The translations under genes and the position numbers were made by a program. The notes under the pieces were generated by a model. That model made no database searches, was not told where the DNA came from, and saw only the letters and a list, made by a program, of their open reading frames with translations. 51,938 nucleotides of DNA from Nostoc linckia FACHB-104 (GTDB lineage: Bacteria > Cyanobacteriota > Cyanobacteriia > Cyanobacteriales > Nostocaceae), in assembly GCF_014696615.1 (NCBI RefSeq), contig NZ_JACJQJ010000059.1:1-51938 (forward strand). The letters are read 5' to 3'. This document shows positions 36,845 to 44,134 of this stretch, piece by piece (positions within the stretch are counted from its first letter, which is position 1; each line of letters begins with the position of its first letter).

Positions 36845-37010
36845 CCTTTAACTTAACGAAAAGCTTAAGTTAGCAGCTTAAAACCTTTATCTTTACTGGT
36901 GCAGTTTCAAGATTGATCGGAAACTTTAGTTAGCAATAGCTAAAGAACTCTAACTTTAGTAGTGCTTTTTCGATATTGTTCAGAAACATTAACTAGCAAT
37001 TATGTAGAGA
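36845..37010. repeat. Three degenerate ~62-nt direct repeats in the speY-ndhK gap
   Basis: Copies begin near 36857, 36918 and 36981 with CGAAAAGC, CGGAAACT and CAGAAACA, each followed by (T)TAAGTTAGCAG, TTAGTTAGCAA and TTAACTAGCAA. They are about 70 percent alike by eye. They lie in the shared upstream region of the divergent speY and ndhK genes. Confidence 0.45.
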
Positions 37011-37035
37011 TTAAAAGTTGGTAATCAAAGTCAAC

Positions 37036-37066
37036 GTAGGATGCGTTAGCGATAGCGTAACGCATC
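37036..37066. repeat. REP element upstream of ndhK
   Basis: GTAGGATGCGTTAGCG head; GATGCGTTA (37040-37048) faces TAACGCATC (37058-37066). Same family as the REPs flanking the RAYT gene 1.6 kb away. Confidence 0.85.
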
Positions 37067-37220
37067 GATGCCATAGCTGAGATTTTTTCAGAAATCAAAT
37101 CGGATTTCTATCGATGAGGATTAATCACAAACAGCAATTCTCAGCAGACGTTCACTTTGTACATCCCCATAGCGTATTACGAACTACGAATTACAAATTA
37201 TTTATTAAGGTACTCAAACT

Positions 37221-37922
37221 ATGACAAGTTCAATTATCAATCCTGTTGAGCGTCCTGAAATTACGCAACAACTATCAGAAAATATTATTCTCACAACCGT
37301 AGACGATATTTACAACTGGGTGAAAATGTCCAGTTTGTATCCGTTAATGTTTGGGACAGCTTGTTGTTTCATGGAATTCATGGCTGCTTATGCTTCTCGC
37401 TTTGATTTGGAACGATATGGAATGATTCCCCGTGCAACTCCGCGCCAAGCAGACTTATTAATTACAGCTGGGACAATTACCATGAAGTATGCGCCGAATT
37501 TGGTGCGGCTTTATGAGCAAATGCCTGAACCTAAGTATGTCATTGCAATGGGCGCTTGCACAATTACAGGAGGAATGTTTAGCATCGATTCTCCTAGCGC
37601 AGTGCGCGGTGTAGATAAGTTAATTCCTGTTGATGTTTATATTCCAGGATGTCCACCTCGTCCAGAAGCAGTGATCGATGCAATTATCAAATTGCGAAAG
37701 AAAATTGCGAATGAAAGCATTCAAGAACGCCATCTCAGCGAACAAACTCATCGTTATTACAGCATTCCTCACCAAATGAAGCCTGTAAATCCTGTGAATG
37801 ATGGTAAATATCTCAAAAGTTCAACCCGGGAAGTTCCACCGCCAGAACTTGCGATCGCACCAGGGTTACAATTACCTTTAACATTGTCAGAAACTCACAA
37901 TTCTGAACTTCCCCCAGCTTAA
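37221..37922 (+). CDS. ndhK: NdhK-type NAD(P)H-quinone oxidoreductase subunit, solitary copy
   Basis: Carries the N2-type [4Fe-4S] ligands of photosynthetic complex I: Cys48-Cys49 ([10 protein letters not shown]), Cys113 (MGACTITGG) and Cys144 (PGCPPRPE). The 233 residues follow the usual cyanobacterial form ([41 protein letters not shown]), with differences I recall from standard Ndh[12 protein letters not shown] for RLSSLWPLLFG and [17 protein letters not shown] for IEFAALIGSRFDFDRFG. ndhC and ndhJ, normally contiguous, are absent, so this is probably an additional paralogue. The next gene begins directly after its stop codon. Confidence 0.9.
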   Translation: MTSSIINPVERPEITQQLSENIILTTVDDIYNWVKMSSLYPLMFGTACCFMEFMAAYASRFDLERYGMIPRATPRQADLLITAGTITMKYAPNLVRLYEQMPEPKYVIAMGACTITGGMFSIDSPSAVRGVDKLIPVDVYIPGCPPRPEAVIDAIIKLRKKIANESIQERHLSEQTHRYYSIPHQMKPVNPVNDGKYLKSSTREVPPPELAIAPGLQLPLTLSETHNSELPPA

Positions 37923-38363
37923 ATGATTTATACTGCCCTAGCCCATTCTGATACAGAAATTGAGCGTTGTTTTGCTATCATGCAAGCGCTTCGTCCCCAT
38001 CTTATCGCTGGTGATTTTGTGAATCGCATTAGAAGACAAGAGCAGCATGGCTATCGTCTTGCTTATCTTGAAGATGAAGGGAAAATTAGGGCAGTAGCAG
38101 GATTTAGAATATCTGAAAGCTTATCTTGGGGTAAGTTTCTCTATGTTGACGATTTAGTCACTCAGGAAGGCGATCGCTCTCAAGGCTATGGTAGTAACAT
38201 ATTAAATTGGCTCTTAGACTATGCTAAAGCCAATGCTTGCGAACAATTACATCTCGACTCTGGCGTTCAGCGTTTCGCCGCACATCGTTTTTACTTCAAG
38301 CAGCGTTTAGAAATTAGAGCTTATCACTTTGCTATCAACTTGACTCAGTCATGCGGTGATTAG
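37923..38363 (+). CDS. GNAT-family N-acetyltransferase
   Basis: The 146-residue product has the GNAT fold: beta strand FLYVDDLVTQ, acetyl-CoA pyrophosphate loop RSQGYGSNILNWLLDYA (Q/RxxGxG), then HLDSGVQRFAAHRFYFKQRLEIRAYHFAINL, typical of small-molecule acetyltransferases. Its ATG follows the TAA of ndhK with no gap (TAAATG), so translation is probably coupled. Substrate unknown. A purine-rich stretch and GGTTAAGGG/CCCTTAACC pair follow it (38381-38438). Confidence 0.9.
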   Translation: MIYTALAHSDTEIERCFAIMQALRPHLIAGDFVNRIRRQEQHGYRLAYLEDEGKIRAVAGFRISESLSWGKFLYVDDLVTQEGDRSQGYGSNILNWLLDYAKANACEQLHLDSGVQRFAAHRFYFKQRLEIRAYHFAINLTQSCGD

Positions 38364-38380
38364 TCTTGAGTTAAAATTTC

Positions 38381-38451
38381 GGTTAAGGGGAAAAAGGGGA
38401 ATGGTTCAAGGGAAAGAAACAACCTTTCACCCTTAACCTTTAACCTTTTTT
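38381..38451 (+). terminator. Possible terminator after the GNAT gene
   Basis: GGTTAAGGG (38381-38389) faces CCCTTAACC (38430-38438), and six T follow at 38446-38451. The loop is long (40 bases) and the sequence is STRR-like, so the assignment is tentative. Confidence 0.4.
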
Positions 38452-38605
38452 CCAAAAGCATTTTGAGTTCAAAACGCTTAACCGAGTAGTATTAATAGAT
38501 ATACCTGTAGCAGAATTACGCGATCGCTACGCTATCCGCAGCTTTGGCTGATCGGCAATATCTTAATGTGATAGATATTGTTGATTTCTCAAAAGGTGAA
38601 AGCTG

Positions 38606-39064
38606 ATGTCGGATCTAGGTTTTACTCACGTTGCTCTTGGGGTAAGCGATATCGATCAAAGTATATCGTTTTATGCAAAGTATGCGGCAATGCAAGTAGT
38701 GCATCGTCGTACTGATAAAACGAAGCACGTAGACGTTGCTTGGATTAGCGATTTAACTCGACCATTTGTGATTGTGTTAATTCAAGTGGCTGAATTAAAA
38801 AGCACACTTGCACCTTCATCTCATCTGGGGGTGGCTTGTAAAACTCGTGAGGAAGTAGATCGTCTGTGTAACGAAGCGCGCTTAGAAGGTGTGTTGATCG
38901 ATGGGCCGCATGACTGGGGATTTCCCGTTGGTTACTGGGCTTTTTTCCGAGATCCTGATGGTCATACCCTTGAGGTTTCCTATGGTCAAGAAATTAGTTT
39001 TACCGTTGACCAGGCGGTTAATAAAAGTAACTCAAATTTAACAATTGAAAATTTTAGACGATGA
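38606..39064 (+). CDS. VOC-family (glyoxalase/dioxygenase fold) protein
   Basis: The 152-residue product has two beta-alpha-beta-beta-beta modules. Metal-ligand candidates are His8 (FTHVALGVSDIDQS), His68 or His73 of the second module (SSHLGVACKTREE) and the C-terminal Glu (DPDGHTLEVSYGQE). The ATG has AGGTG upstream. Could be a glyoxalase I-like isomerase, dioxygenase or resistance protein; not decidable here. Gene debris follows. Confidence 0.85.
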   Translation: MSDLGFTHVALGVSDIDQSISFYAKYAAMQVVHRRTDKTKHVDVAWISDLTRPFVIVLIQVAELKSTLAPSSHLGVACKTREEVDRLCNEARLEGVLIDGPHDWGFPVGYWAFFRDPDGHTLEVSYGQEISFTVDQAVNKSNSNLTIENFRR

Positions 39065-39067
39065 AGC

Positions 39068-39121
39068 ATGATCAACGAAACTAAATTGCAATCCTTTATG
39101 GGACAAGTTATTGGGAAATAG
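39068..39121 (+). pseudogene. N-terminal fragment of a methyltransferase gene (remnant)
   Basis: ATG plus 16 codons read MINETKLQSFMGQVIGK and then TAG. The sequence resembles the N-terminal dimerisation helix of a class I methyltransferase family (M-x-E-T-K-L-Q-x-F-M-G-x-V). Nothing downstream continues the protein, so it is a decayed or truncated copy. Confidence 0.4.
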
Positions 39122-39211
39122 TTTACCGCCGTAGATATCCCTCGCAAGTTTAAAAGCCTAAAAGTGATGTCTACGACGGGCTGAGCATACGCATCACCCT
39201 AAAATGGGTAA

Positions 39212-39388
39212 TTTTATGATGCTCCTCAACAATTTTCCGAAATTTTTGTTAACCTGCAAAAAGGATATGAGCTAGGTAAAAAGGCTGAGTTTCTCCTCAT
39301 CCAACGCTTTGAAGACCATTGGGAAGAACCAATTAATGATGTGAGAAAGCGTTTAGATTTACCGCGAAATTTCTCACTTCCACCTTAA
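39212..39388 (+). pseudogene. C-terminal gene remnant, unknown
   Basis: An open stretch without a start codon ends at TAA (39386-39388). It encodes a protein-like tail with QFSEIFVNLQKGYELGKKA and RFEDHWEEPINDVRKRLDLPRNF. The composition is that of real coding sequence, but the beginning is missing. The remaining bases of this gap (39122-39211) show only an imperfect dyad (GTAGATATC/GATGTCTAC). Confidence 0.4.
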
Positions 39389-39440
39389 ATCAAGCCTAAA
39401 TTGCAGCCAAATCCTGTTAATAAATATCAGAGGATAAGTA

Positions 39441-40832
39441 ATGATTAAAATACAAGAAAATTCTGCTGAAACAACTGTTGCTAAACTACCATATAGGCTT
39501 CAAGAATCTAAATTATTACGAACCATAAAAATAATTTTACAACCAATCAAAAATCTAGAAAATCTACGACAACGTTATGGAGATATTTTTTATAGCGAAT
39601 TTGCTAGCTTTCCACCGCAATTAATTATTAGTGACCCAAAAGCTATTCAGGAAATTTTTACTGCTGATTCTAAGTTATTTGAATCAGGTTCAGGAAATGA
39701 AATTACTCAACCCTTGGTGGGAGCAAATTCACTAATTTTATTAGATGGCGATCGCCATGTACAACAGCGTAAGCTGTTAATGCCTCCCTTCCACGGTGAA
39801 AGAATGCGAGCTTATGGTCAAATTATCCGTGACATTACAGCGCAAGTTACTAGCCAATGGGCTATTGGCAAACCTTTTGTAGCTCGTTCCAGTATGCAAG
39901 ATATTTCCTTGCAAGTGATTTTGCGGTCTGTTTTTGGACTAAAAGAAGGAGAACGGTATCAACAAATAAAGCAAATTTTAGTTGAAATGTTGAATACTTT
40001 TAATACGCCAATAAGTGCGATTTTACTATTTTTTAAATCGCTACAAAAAGATTTAGGCCCTTGGAGTCCTTGGGGAAAATTTGTGCGGCGTAGACGGCTA
40101 CTCGATAAACTGCTTTACCAAGAAATTAGTGAGCGTCGAGAGCAAGGTAAAACTGATGGTGAAGATATCCTTAGTTTACTACTGTCTGCACGTGATGAAG
40201 CCGGACAGCCAATGAGTGATGCAGAGTTACGCGATGAATTAATGACCATGTTATTTGCAGGTCATGAAACAACTGCGATCGCTCTGGCTTGGGCTTTATA
40301 TTGGATTCATTATCTCCCCGAAGTCCGCGAAAAATTGCTACAAGAACTCAATTCTATTGATATCGCCAATGCAGATCCAATGGCGATCGCCCAATTGCCA
40401 TATTTAAATGCTGTTTGTTCAGAAACTCTGCGAATTTATCCCGTAGCTTTCTTTGCTTTCCCCCGCATTCTGCGAAATGATATGCGATTTATGGGCTACG
40501 ATTTACCAAAAGGAATGTACCTATCAATCTGCATTTATTTAACTCACCAGAACCCGGAGATTTATCCCGAACCTAAGAGTTTTCGACCAGAACGTTTCTT
40601 AGAACGGCAATTTTCACCCTACGAATTTATACCCTTTGGCGGTGCTAATCGTCGCTGTCTGGGTGCAGCCTTCGCCATGTTTGAAATGAAACTGGTACTG
40701 GCAAATATCCTATCGCACTACTCCCTAGAATTACTCGATAAAGTTCCCTTGCAACCTGTCCGTCGCGGTATAGTATTTGCGCCACCTGGGGGTGTGCGTT
40801 TGGCGGTGAGGGAGAAGATGGGGAATGGGTAA
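39441..40832 (+). CDS. Cytochrome P450 (CYP110-like)
   Basis: Haem monooxygenase of the group common in Nostocales (CYP110), reported to hydroxylate fatty acids, alkanes or terpenes. The 463 residues contain the helix-C WRHVQQRKLLMPPFH-like block (GDRHVQQRKLLMPPF), I-helix AGHETT, K-helix ExxR in CSETLRIYP, PERF, and the haem-ligand loop FGGANRRCLG with Cys406. GAGGA precedes the ATG. The last codons (MGNG) and the stop come from an STRR array. No ferredoxin partner is adjacent. Confidence 0.92.
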   Translation: MIKIQENSAETTVAKLPYRLQESKLLRTIKIILQPIKNLENLRQRYGDIFYSEFASFPPQLIISDPKAIQEIFTADSKLFESGSGNEITQPLVGANSLILLDGDRHVQQRKLLMPPFHGERMRAYGQIIRDITAQVTSQWAIGKPFVARSSMQDISLQVILRSVFGLKEGERYQQIKQILVEMLNTFNTPISAILLFFKSLQKDLGPWSPWGKFVRRRRLLDKLLYQEISERREQGKTDGEDILSLLLSARDEAGQPMSDAELRDELMTMLFAGHETTAIALAWALYWIHYLPEVREKLLQELNSIDIANADPMAIAQLPYLNAVCSETLRIYPVAFFAFPRILRNDMRFMGYDLPKGMYLSICIYLTHQNPEIYPEPKSFRPERFLERQFSPYEFIPFGGANRRCLGAAFAMFEMKLVLANILSHYSLELLDKVPLQPVRRGIVFAPPGGVRLAVREKMGNG

Positions 40833-40866
40833 TGGGTAATGGGGAATGGGGAATGGGGAATGGGAA
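40818..40866. repeat. STRR array (ATGGGGA/ATGGGTA) containing the P450 stop codon
   Basis: Seven in-phase heptamers run ATGGGGA, ATGGGTA, ATGGGTA, then ATGGGGA three times and ATGGGAA. The TAA of the P450 gene is formed across the second and third units (40830-40832). Confidence 0.85.
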
Positions 40867-40884
40867 AACAAACACCAAATACCG

Positions 40885-41373
40885 TTACTGTAATATTGCT
40901 TTGGCTGTGGCGATCGCATCTATTGCACTATCAACCAAATAAACATTGTCTGGCGACAGTTTTTTGAAAAATGTTTTGCTTTCTGCATCGTAAGTCAATA
41001 AAATCACTGGCTTATTTGCTTTCACAGCCAAAGCTATTTCCGAAGCAGTTCCCGCACCCATTCCACAAGCGATGATCACATCACTAGAGAGAACATTAAT
41101 ATTGTTTCGAGCGTTCCCCATGTCTGTGAAAATGGCAATATCTACTCCATCAGAAATGCTATCTTGCTCATTTCTCGGTAAAATCCCCAGCGTTAAACCA
41201 TTCGCAGATTTTGCACCCTTATTTGCTGCATCCATCACCCCCGCATTTCTCCCACCAGTGAGCAAAATCCATCCTTCCTGAGCAATGAGGCTACCTAATT
41301 CATAAGCATTTTGCAAATCCCTTGCGATCGCCTTCTCTCCTGGCCCCATCACTCCCACAATAATTTTTCTCAT
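40885..41373 (-). CDS. LOG-like Rossmann-fold protein (TIGR00725/SLOG type)
   Basis: The 162-residue cytoplasmic protein has a nucleotide-binding Rossmann fold: VGVMGPGE at the N-terminus, LLTGGRNAGVMDAANKGA and the acidic-loop block CGMGAGTASEIALA, which corresponds to the PGGxGTxxE of lysine-decarboxylase-like/LOG enzymes. Probably binds or cleaves a nucleotide or molybdenum-cofactor-like ligand; which one is unknown. Upstream it is separated from the next minus-strand gene by an STRR array. Confidence 0.82.
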   Translation of the reverse strand: MRKIIVGVMGPGEKAIARDLQNAYELGSLIAQEGWILLTGGRNAGVMDAANKGAKSANGLTLGILPRNEQDSISDGVDIAIFTDMGNARNNINVLSSDVIIACGMGAGTASEIALAVKANKPVILLTYDAESKTFFKKLSPDNVYLVDSAIDAIATAKAILQ

Positions 41374-41388
41374 GGCGGTGTCAATTTC

Positions 41389-41460
41389 TCAACGGTCAAC
41401 AGTCAACAGTCAACGGTCAACAGTCAACGGTCAACAGTCAACAGTCAACAGTCAACAGTC
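41389..41460. repeat. STRR array (TCAACAG/TCAACGG, about 10 units)
   Basis: About ten unbroken heptamers with A/G variation at one position; CAACAGT is a known STRR class of heterocystous cyanobacteria. It reaches to two bases from the stop codon of the minus-strand gene at 41463. Confidence 0.9.
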
Positions 41461-41462
41461 TC

Positions 41463-42041
41463 TTACCACTGTTCCGCCCAATATACAATTTCCGAAGCTG
41501 AACTATCAATTGCTAAGCCATAGCTACTACCATGATTCCACTTGAAGCCAGGGGTACCTCTATCTTCAGCATCTAAAACTAAGATTTCATAACTGGGGGG
41601 AAAAGATTCCTCAGATTCATCACCTGTATAAAAAAACGTTGTTGGCACTCCTTTATCAAGGTTAATGTGGTCATTAGTGTTACCACCTCTAAACTCACGT
41701 TTAGCAACAGGTTTATATTGCGAAAGTAATTTTTTTACCTCTTGAGGTGACTGTTTCAGCCGTACTTGAAAAAAACTACCACCTTGTAAAAATCCTGGTG
41801 AATAAGCAATCCGAACATCTTTTGCGTCAGCAGGAATCTGAATTGGGAAATGTTTTATCTTGTAATCATTAGATATTAATTTATTACGTATTTCTGTGTA
41901 ACGTGACGCATCAGTAACAACTTCAGGTTCACCAGAACTACTAAAGGCTTTTCTAAGAAAAAAACTTCCCCCAACAACACCAAGGCTACCAAGGGAAAAT
42001 AAAACGATCATGGCGATTTTGACAAGATTTGATCGCTTCAT
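41463..42041 (-). CDS. Membrane-anchored hypothetical protein, unknown
   Basis: The 192-residue product has one N-terminal hydrophobic anchor (about residues 8-28, IAMIVLFSLGSLGVVGGSFFL) and a soluble extracytoplasmic domain. Notable segments are YKIKHFPIQIPADAKDVRIAYSPGFLQGGSFFQVRLK and SSYGLAIDSSASEIVYWAEQW. The ATG at 42041 is preferred; the TTG six codons upstream lacks any support. No family recognised. Confidence 0.65.
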   Translation of the reverse strand: MKRSNLVKIAMIVLFSLGSLGVVGGSFFLRKAFSSSGEPEVVTDASRYTEIRNKLISNDYKIKHFPIQIPADAKDVRIAYSPGFLQGGSFFQVRLKQSPQEVKKLLSQYKPVAKREFRGGNTNDHINLDKGVPTTFFYTGDESEESFPPSYEILVLDAEDRGTPGFKWNHGSSYGLAIDSSASEIVYWAEQW

Positions 42042-42439
42042 GGAGTTGGATACATTCAAAATTTAGAGTTATATATCCAACTACTAAACTAAACTCGTAC
42101 TATTTCGGATATCACACTTGAAATATTGATAAAAACTTTGTGTATTCGGGGTAAATACGGTTTATTTGTAAAATTTTAGTGAAGCGAATTAGATCAATTA
42201 TAGTTAAATACCACAAGTGATTATACTTAGAATCTAATATTACTAATGTTGTCTGCTCAGTGTTACGTAGAAAAACTAGGCTGCTAACCTGAAAATTTAT
42301 TGAAAGCAGCGGGAAACTCCATCCATAAGGGCATGGAGTTTTTCATTAAATAGACTATGTAGAGATAAGCCTGCCGATAATTTAAATTTTTTCAAAGCAG
42401 GCTTTGCTTAGATAAGAAGATTTTTTAGAGTCTTAAAAG
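42042..42439. other. Intergenic stretch with a hairpin
   Basis: No gene seen. AAACTCCAT (42314-42322) faces ATGGAGTTT (42333-42341) with a 10-base loop, followed on the plus strand by TTC. It may be a terminator for the minus-strand dedA-type gene ending at 42440 or a decayed insertion-sequence end; neither is secure. Confidence 0.4.
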
Positions 42440-43042
42440 CTATTTGTTTGCTCTACTTTCTTGGATTACGTGAATAATTGATGGTAGTAGAGAAACAACA
42501 ATAATTAATCCAATAATTGGTAATAAATATTTATCTACTTGTTCGGCTGGTAAAGATTTTCCTAAAAAGAATCCGAGAAAAGTAATTCCAAATGTCCAAA
42601 CAAAGCCACCTACTAAGTTATAAGACATAAATGTCTTATAATGCATAGCACCAACACCAGCAACAATGGGAGCAAAAGTGCGTACAATCGGTACAAAACG
42701 CGCTAAAACAATAGTTTTTTTACCATGTTTTTGATAGAATTGCTGGGTTTTAACAATATGTTTTTTATGAAATAACCAAGAATCTTCTTTGCTAAATAAC
42801 TTGCGTCCAAATCTATAGCCAGTCGTGTAGCCGACATTATCACCAAGGACGGCACAAATAAAAGCACCAATAATCAAAATCCAAATATTGAGTAATTGCT
42901 GAGAAGCAACAAATCCAGCTGTAAACAGCAAGCTATCACCAGGCAGAAAAAAACCAATTAGCAAGCCAGACTCAGCAAAGATAATTCCCCATACACCAAA
43001 ATAGCCCAGTGATTTAATCAGTGCTGGTAAATCGAAATGCAT
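42440..43042 (-). CDS. DedA-family membrane protein
   Basis: The 200-residue protein with about four to five hydrophobic segments belongs to the DedA/SNARE-associated superfamily, whose members act as lipid (undecaprenyl-phosphate or phospholipid) scramblases or transporters. Motifs seen: ESGLLIGFFLPGDSLLFTAG, GDNVGYTTGYRFGRKLF, and ARFVPIVRTFAPIVAGVGAM with the conserved Arg residues. Typical length. Divergent from the ABC permease gene. Confidence 0.9.
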   Translation of the reverse strand: MHFDLPALIKSLGYFGVWGIIFAESGLLIGFFLPGDSLLFTAGFVASQQLLNIWILIIGAFICAVLGDNVGYTTGYRFGRKLFSKEDSWLFHKKHIVKTQQFYQKHGKKTIVLARFVPIVRTFAPIVAGVGAMHYKTFMSYNLVGGFVWTFGITFLGFFLGKSLPAEQVDKYLLPIIGLIIVVSLLPSIIHVIQESRANK

Positions 43043-43190
43043 AGAATATTTTACCTTTCAGTAGAAACATACAACATATTAACTTTCAGCAAATTTTCGG
43101 AGAGGAAAATACTGTTAATTTTACGAAAATTTATTGCTTAGTATAGAAAATATTCATTAGAAATAGTAAATTTTGCGTTAGGGGTGCAAA

Positions 43191-43973
43191 ATGCGAAGAT
43201 ACTGGAAATTACTCAGACTATTTTGGAGTACTGCGATCGCATCTGAGATGGAATATCGCGTTAACTTTATCGTTGCTACCATCACTAGTTTGGGGAATTT
43301 AGCAGGTAGTCTGTTTGGACTCTTCTTGTTTTACCGCACTGGCTACACTTTTGCAGGTTGGTCATGGGATGCGGCTTTAGTTGTTCTCGGTGTTTTTACG
43401 CTGTTACAAGGTTTTTCTTCAACTTTTTTAGCTCCTAACCTCAATCGCATTGTCCGTCATGTGCAAGAAGGTACGTTAGACTTTGTGTTACTGAAACCAA
43501 TACGCAGTCAATTTTGGCTTTCTACCCATACTATTTCACCTTGGGGTATGCCAGATTTAGTCTTTGGTACAGTGATTATTGCTTATGCAGGTATGCGCCT
43601 TGGCTTGAGTCTCAACAATTATTTAGTCAGTGCATTACCTCTAGCATTAGGCTTGGTGATTCTTTACAGCCTGTGGTTTATTCTAGGCGCGACTAGCATT
43701 TGGTTTGTCAAAATATACAACGCTACTGAAGTACTACGAGGTTTATTAGAAGCTGGTAGATATCCAATGACTGCATATCCTGCTGCTTACCGCTTTTTCT
43801 TTACCTTCGTTGTGCCTGTAGCTTTTTTAACTACAGTACCAGCAGAAGCCATGTTAGGGCGAGGGCAAATTAGCTGGTTAATTGGTGGAATAGTATTGGC
43901 ATTAGGGCTATTTTCACTATCGACTTGGTTTTGGCGCTTTGCTTTACGTTTTTATACGAGTGCTTCTAGTTAA
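43191..43973 (+). CDS. ABC-2-type transporter permease (DUF990 family)
   Basis: The 260-residue integral membrane protein has six predicted helices. The start RRYWKLLRLFWSTAIASEMEYRVNF and the block APNLNRIVRHVQEGTLDFVLLKPIRSQFWL are characteristic of ABC-2 permeases of the PF06182 type. The ATPase and any second permease are not adjacent, so the cargo is unknown. The gene stands alone. Confidence 0.87.
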   Translation: MRRYWKLLRLFWSTAIASEMEYRVNFIVATITSLGNLAGSLFGLFLFYRTGYTFAGWSWDAALVVLGVFTLLQGFSSTFLAPNLNRIVRHVQEGTLDFVLLKPIRSQFWLSTHTISPWGMPDLVFGTVIIAYAGMRLGLSLNNYLVSALPLALGLVILYSLWFILGATSIWFVKIYNATEVLRGLLEAGRYPMTAYPAAYRFFFTFVVPVAFLTTVPAEAMLGRGQISWLIGGIVLALGLFSLSTWFWRFALRFYTSASS

Positions 43974-44134
43974 ACACGCAAGCGAAGCGATATTTAATTT
44001 TGCTTTGTTTAGCGTATTTTATGACTGCACAAAGCTTTTCCTGTACTTCTATCACTCCAACACTTCTTTGGTATTAGTGTTTAAAACTATACGCATTTGG
44101 GCATATTAAATTGCGTATAAAAGGAGGCTGGAAA

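Noticed and set aside
36852-36881. Pho box before speY or ndhK
   Set aside because: CTTAA motifs recur at 12-13 bases, but they lack the TTAAC(C/T) consensus and 11-base spacing expected in cyanobacteria.
38491-38580. Possible nucleotidyltransferase or antitoxin remnant before the VOC gene
   Set aside because: Only a short stretch (like IDIPVAELRDRYAIRSFG) precedes a stop; it overlaps a common HIP1-containing interspersed repeat and cannot be assigned.
42314-42341. Insertion-sequence end
   Set aside because: Only one hairpin is present, with no transposase or second end; it could as well be a terminator.
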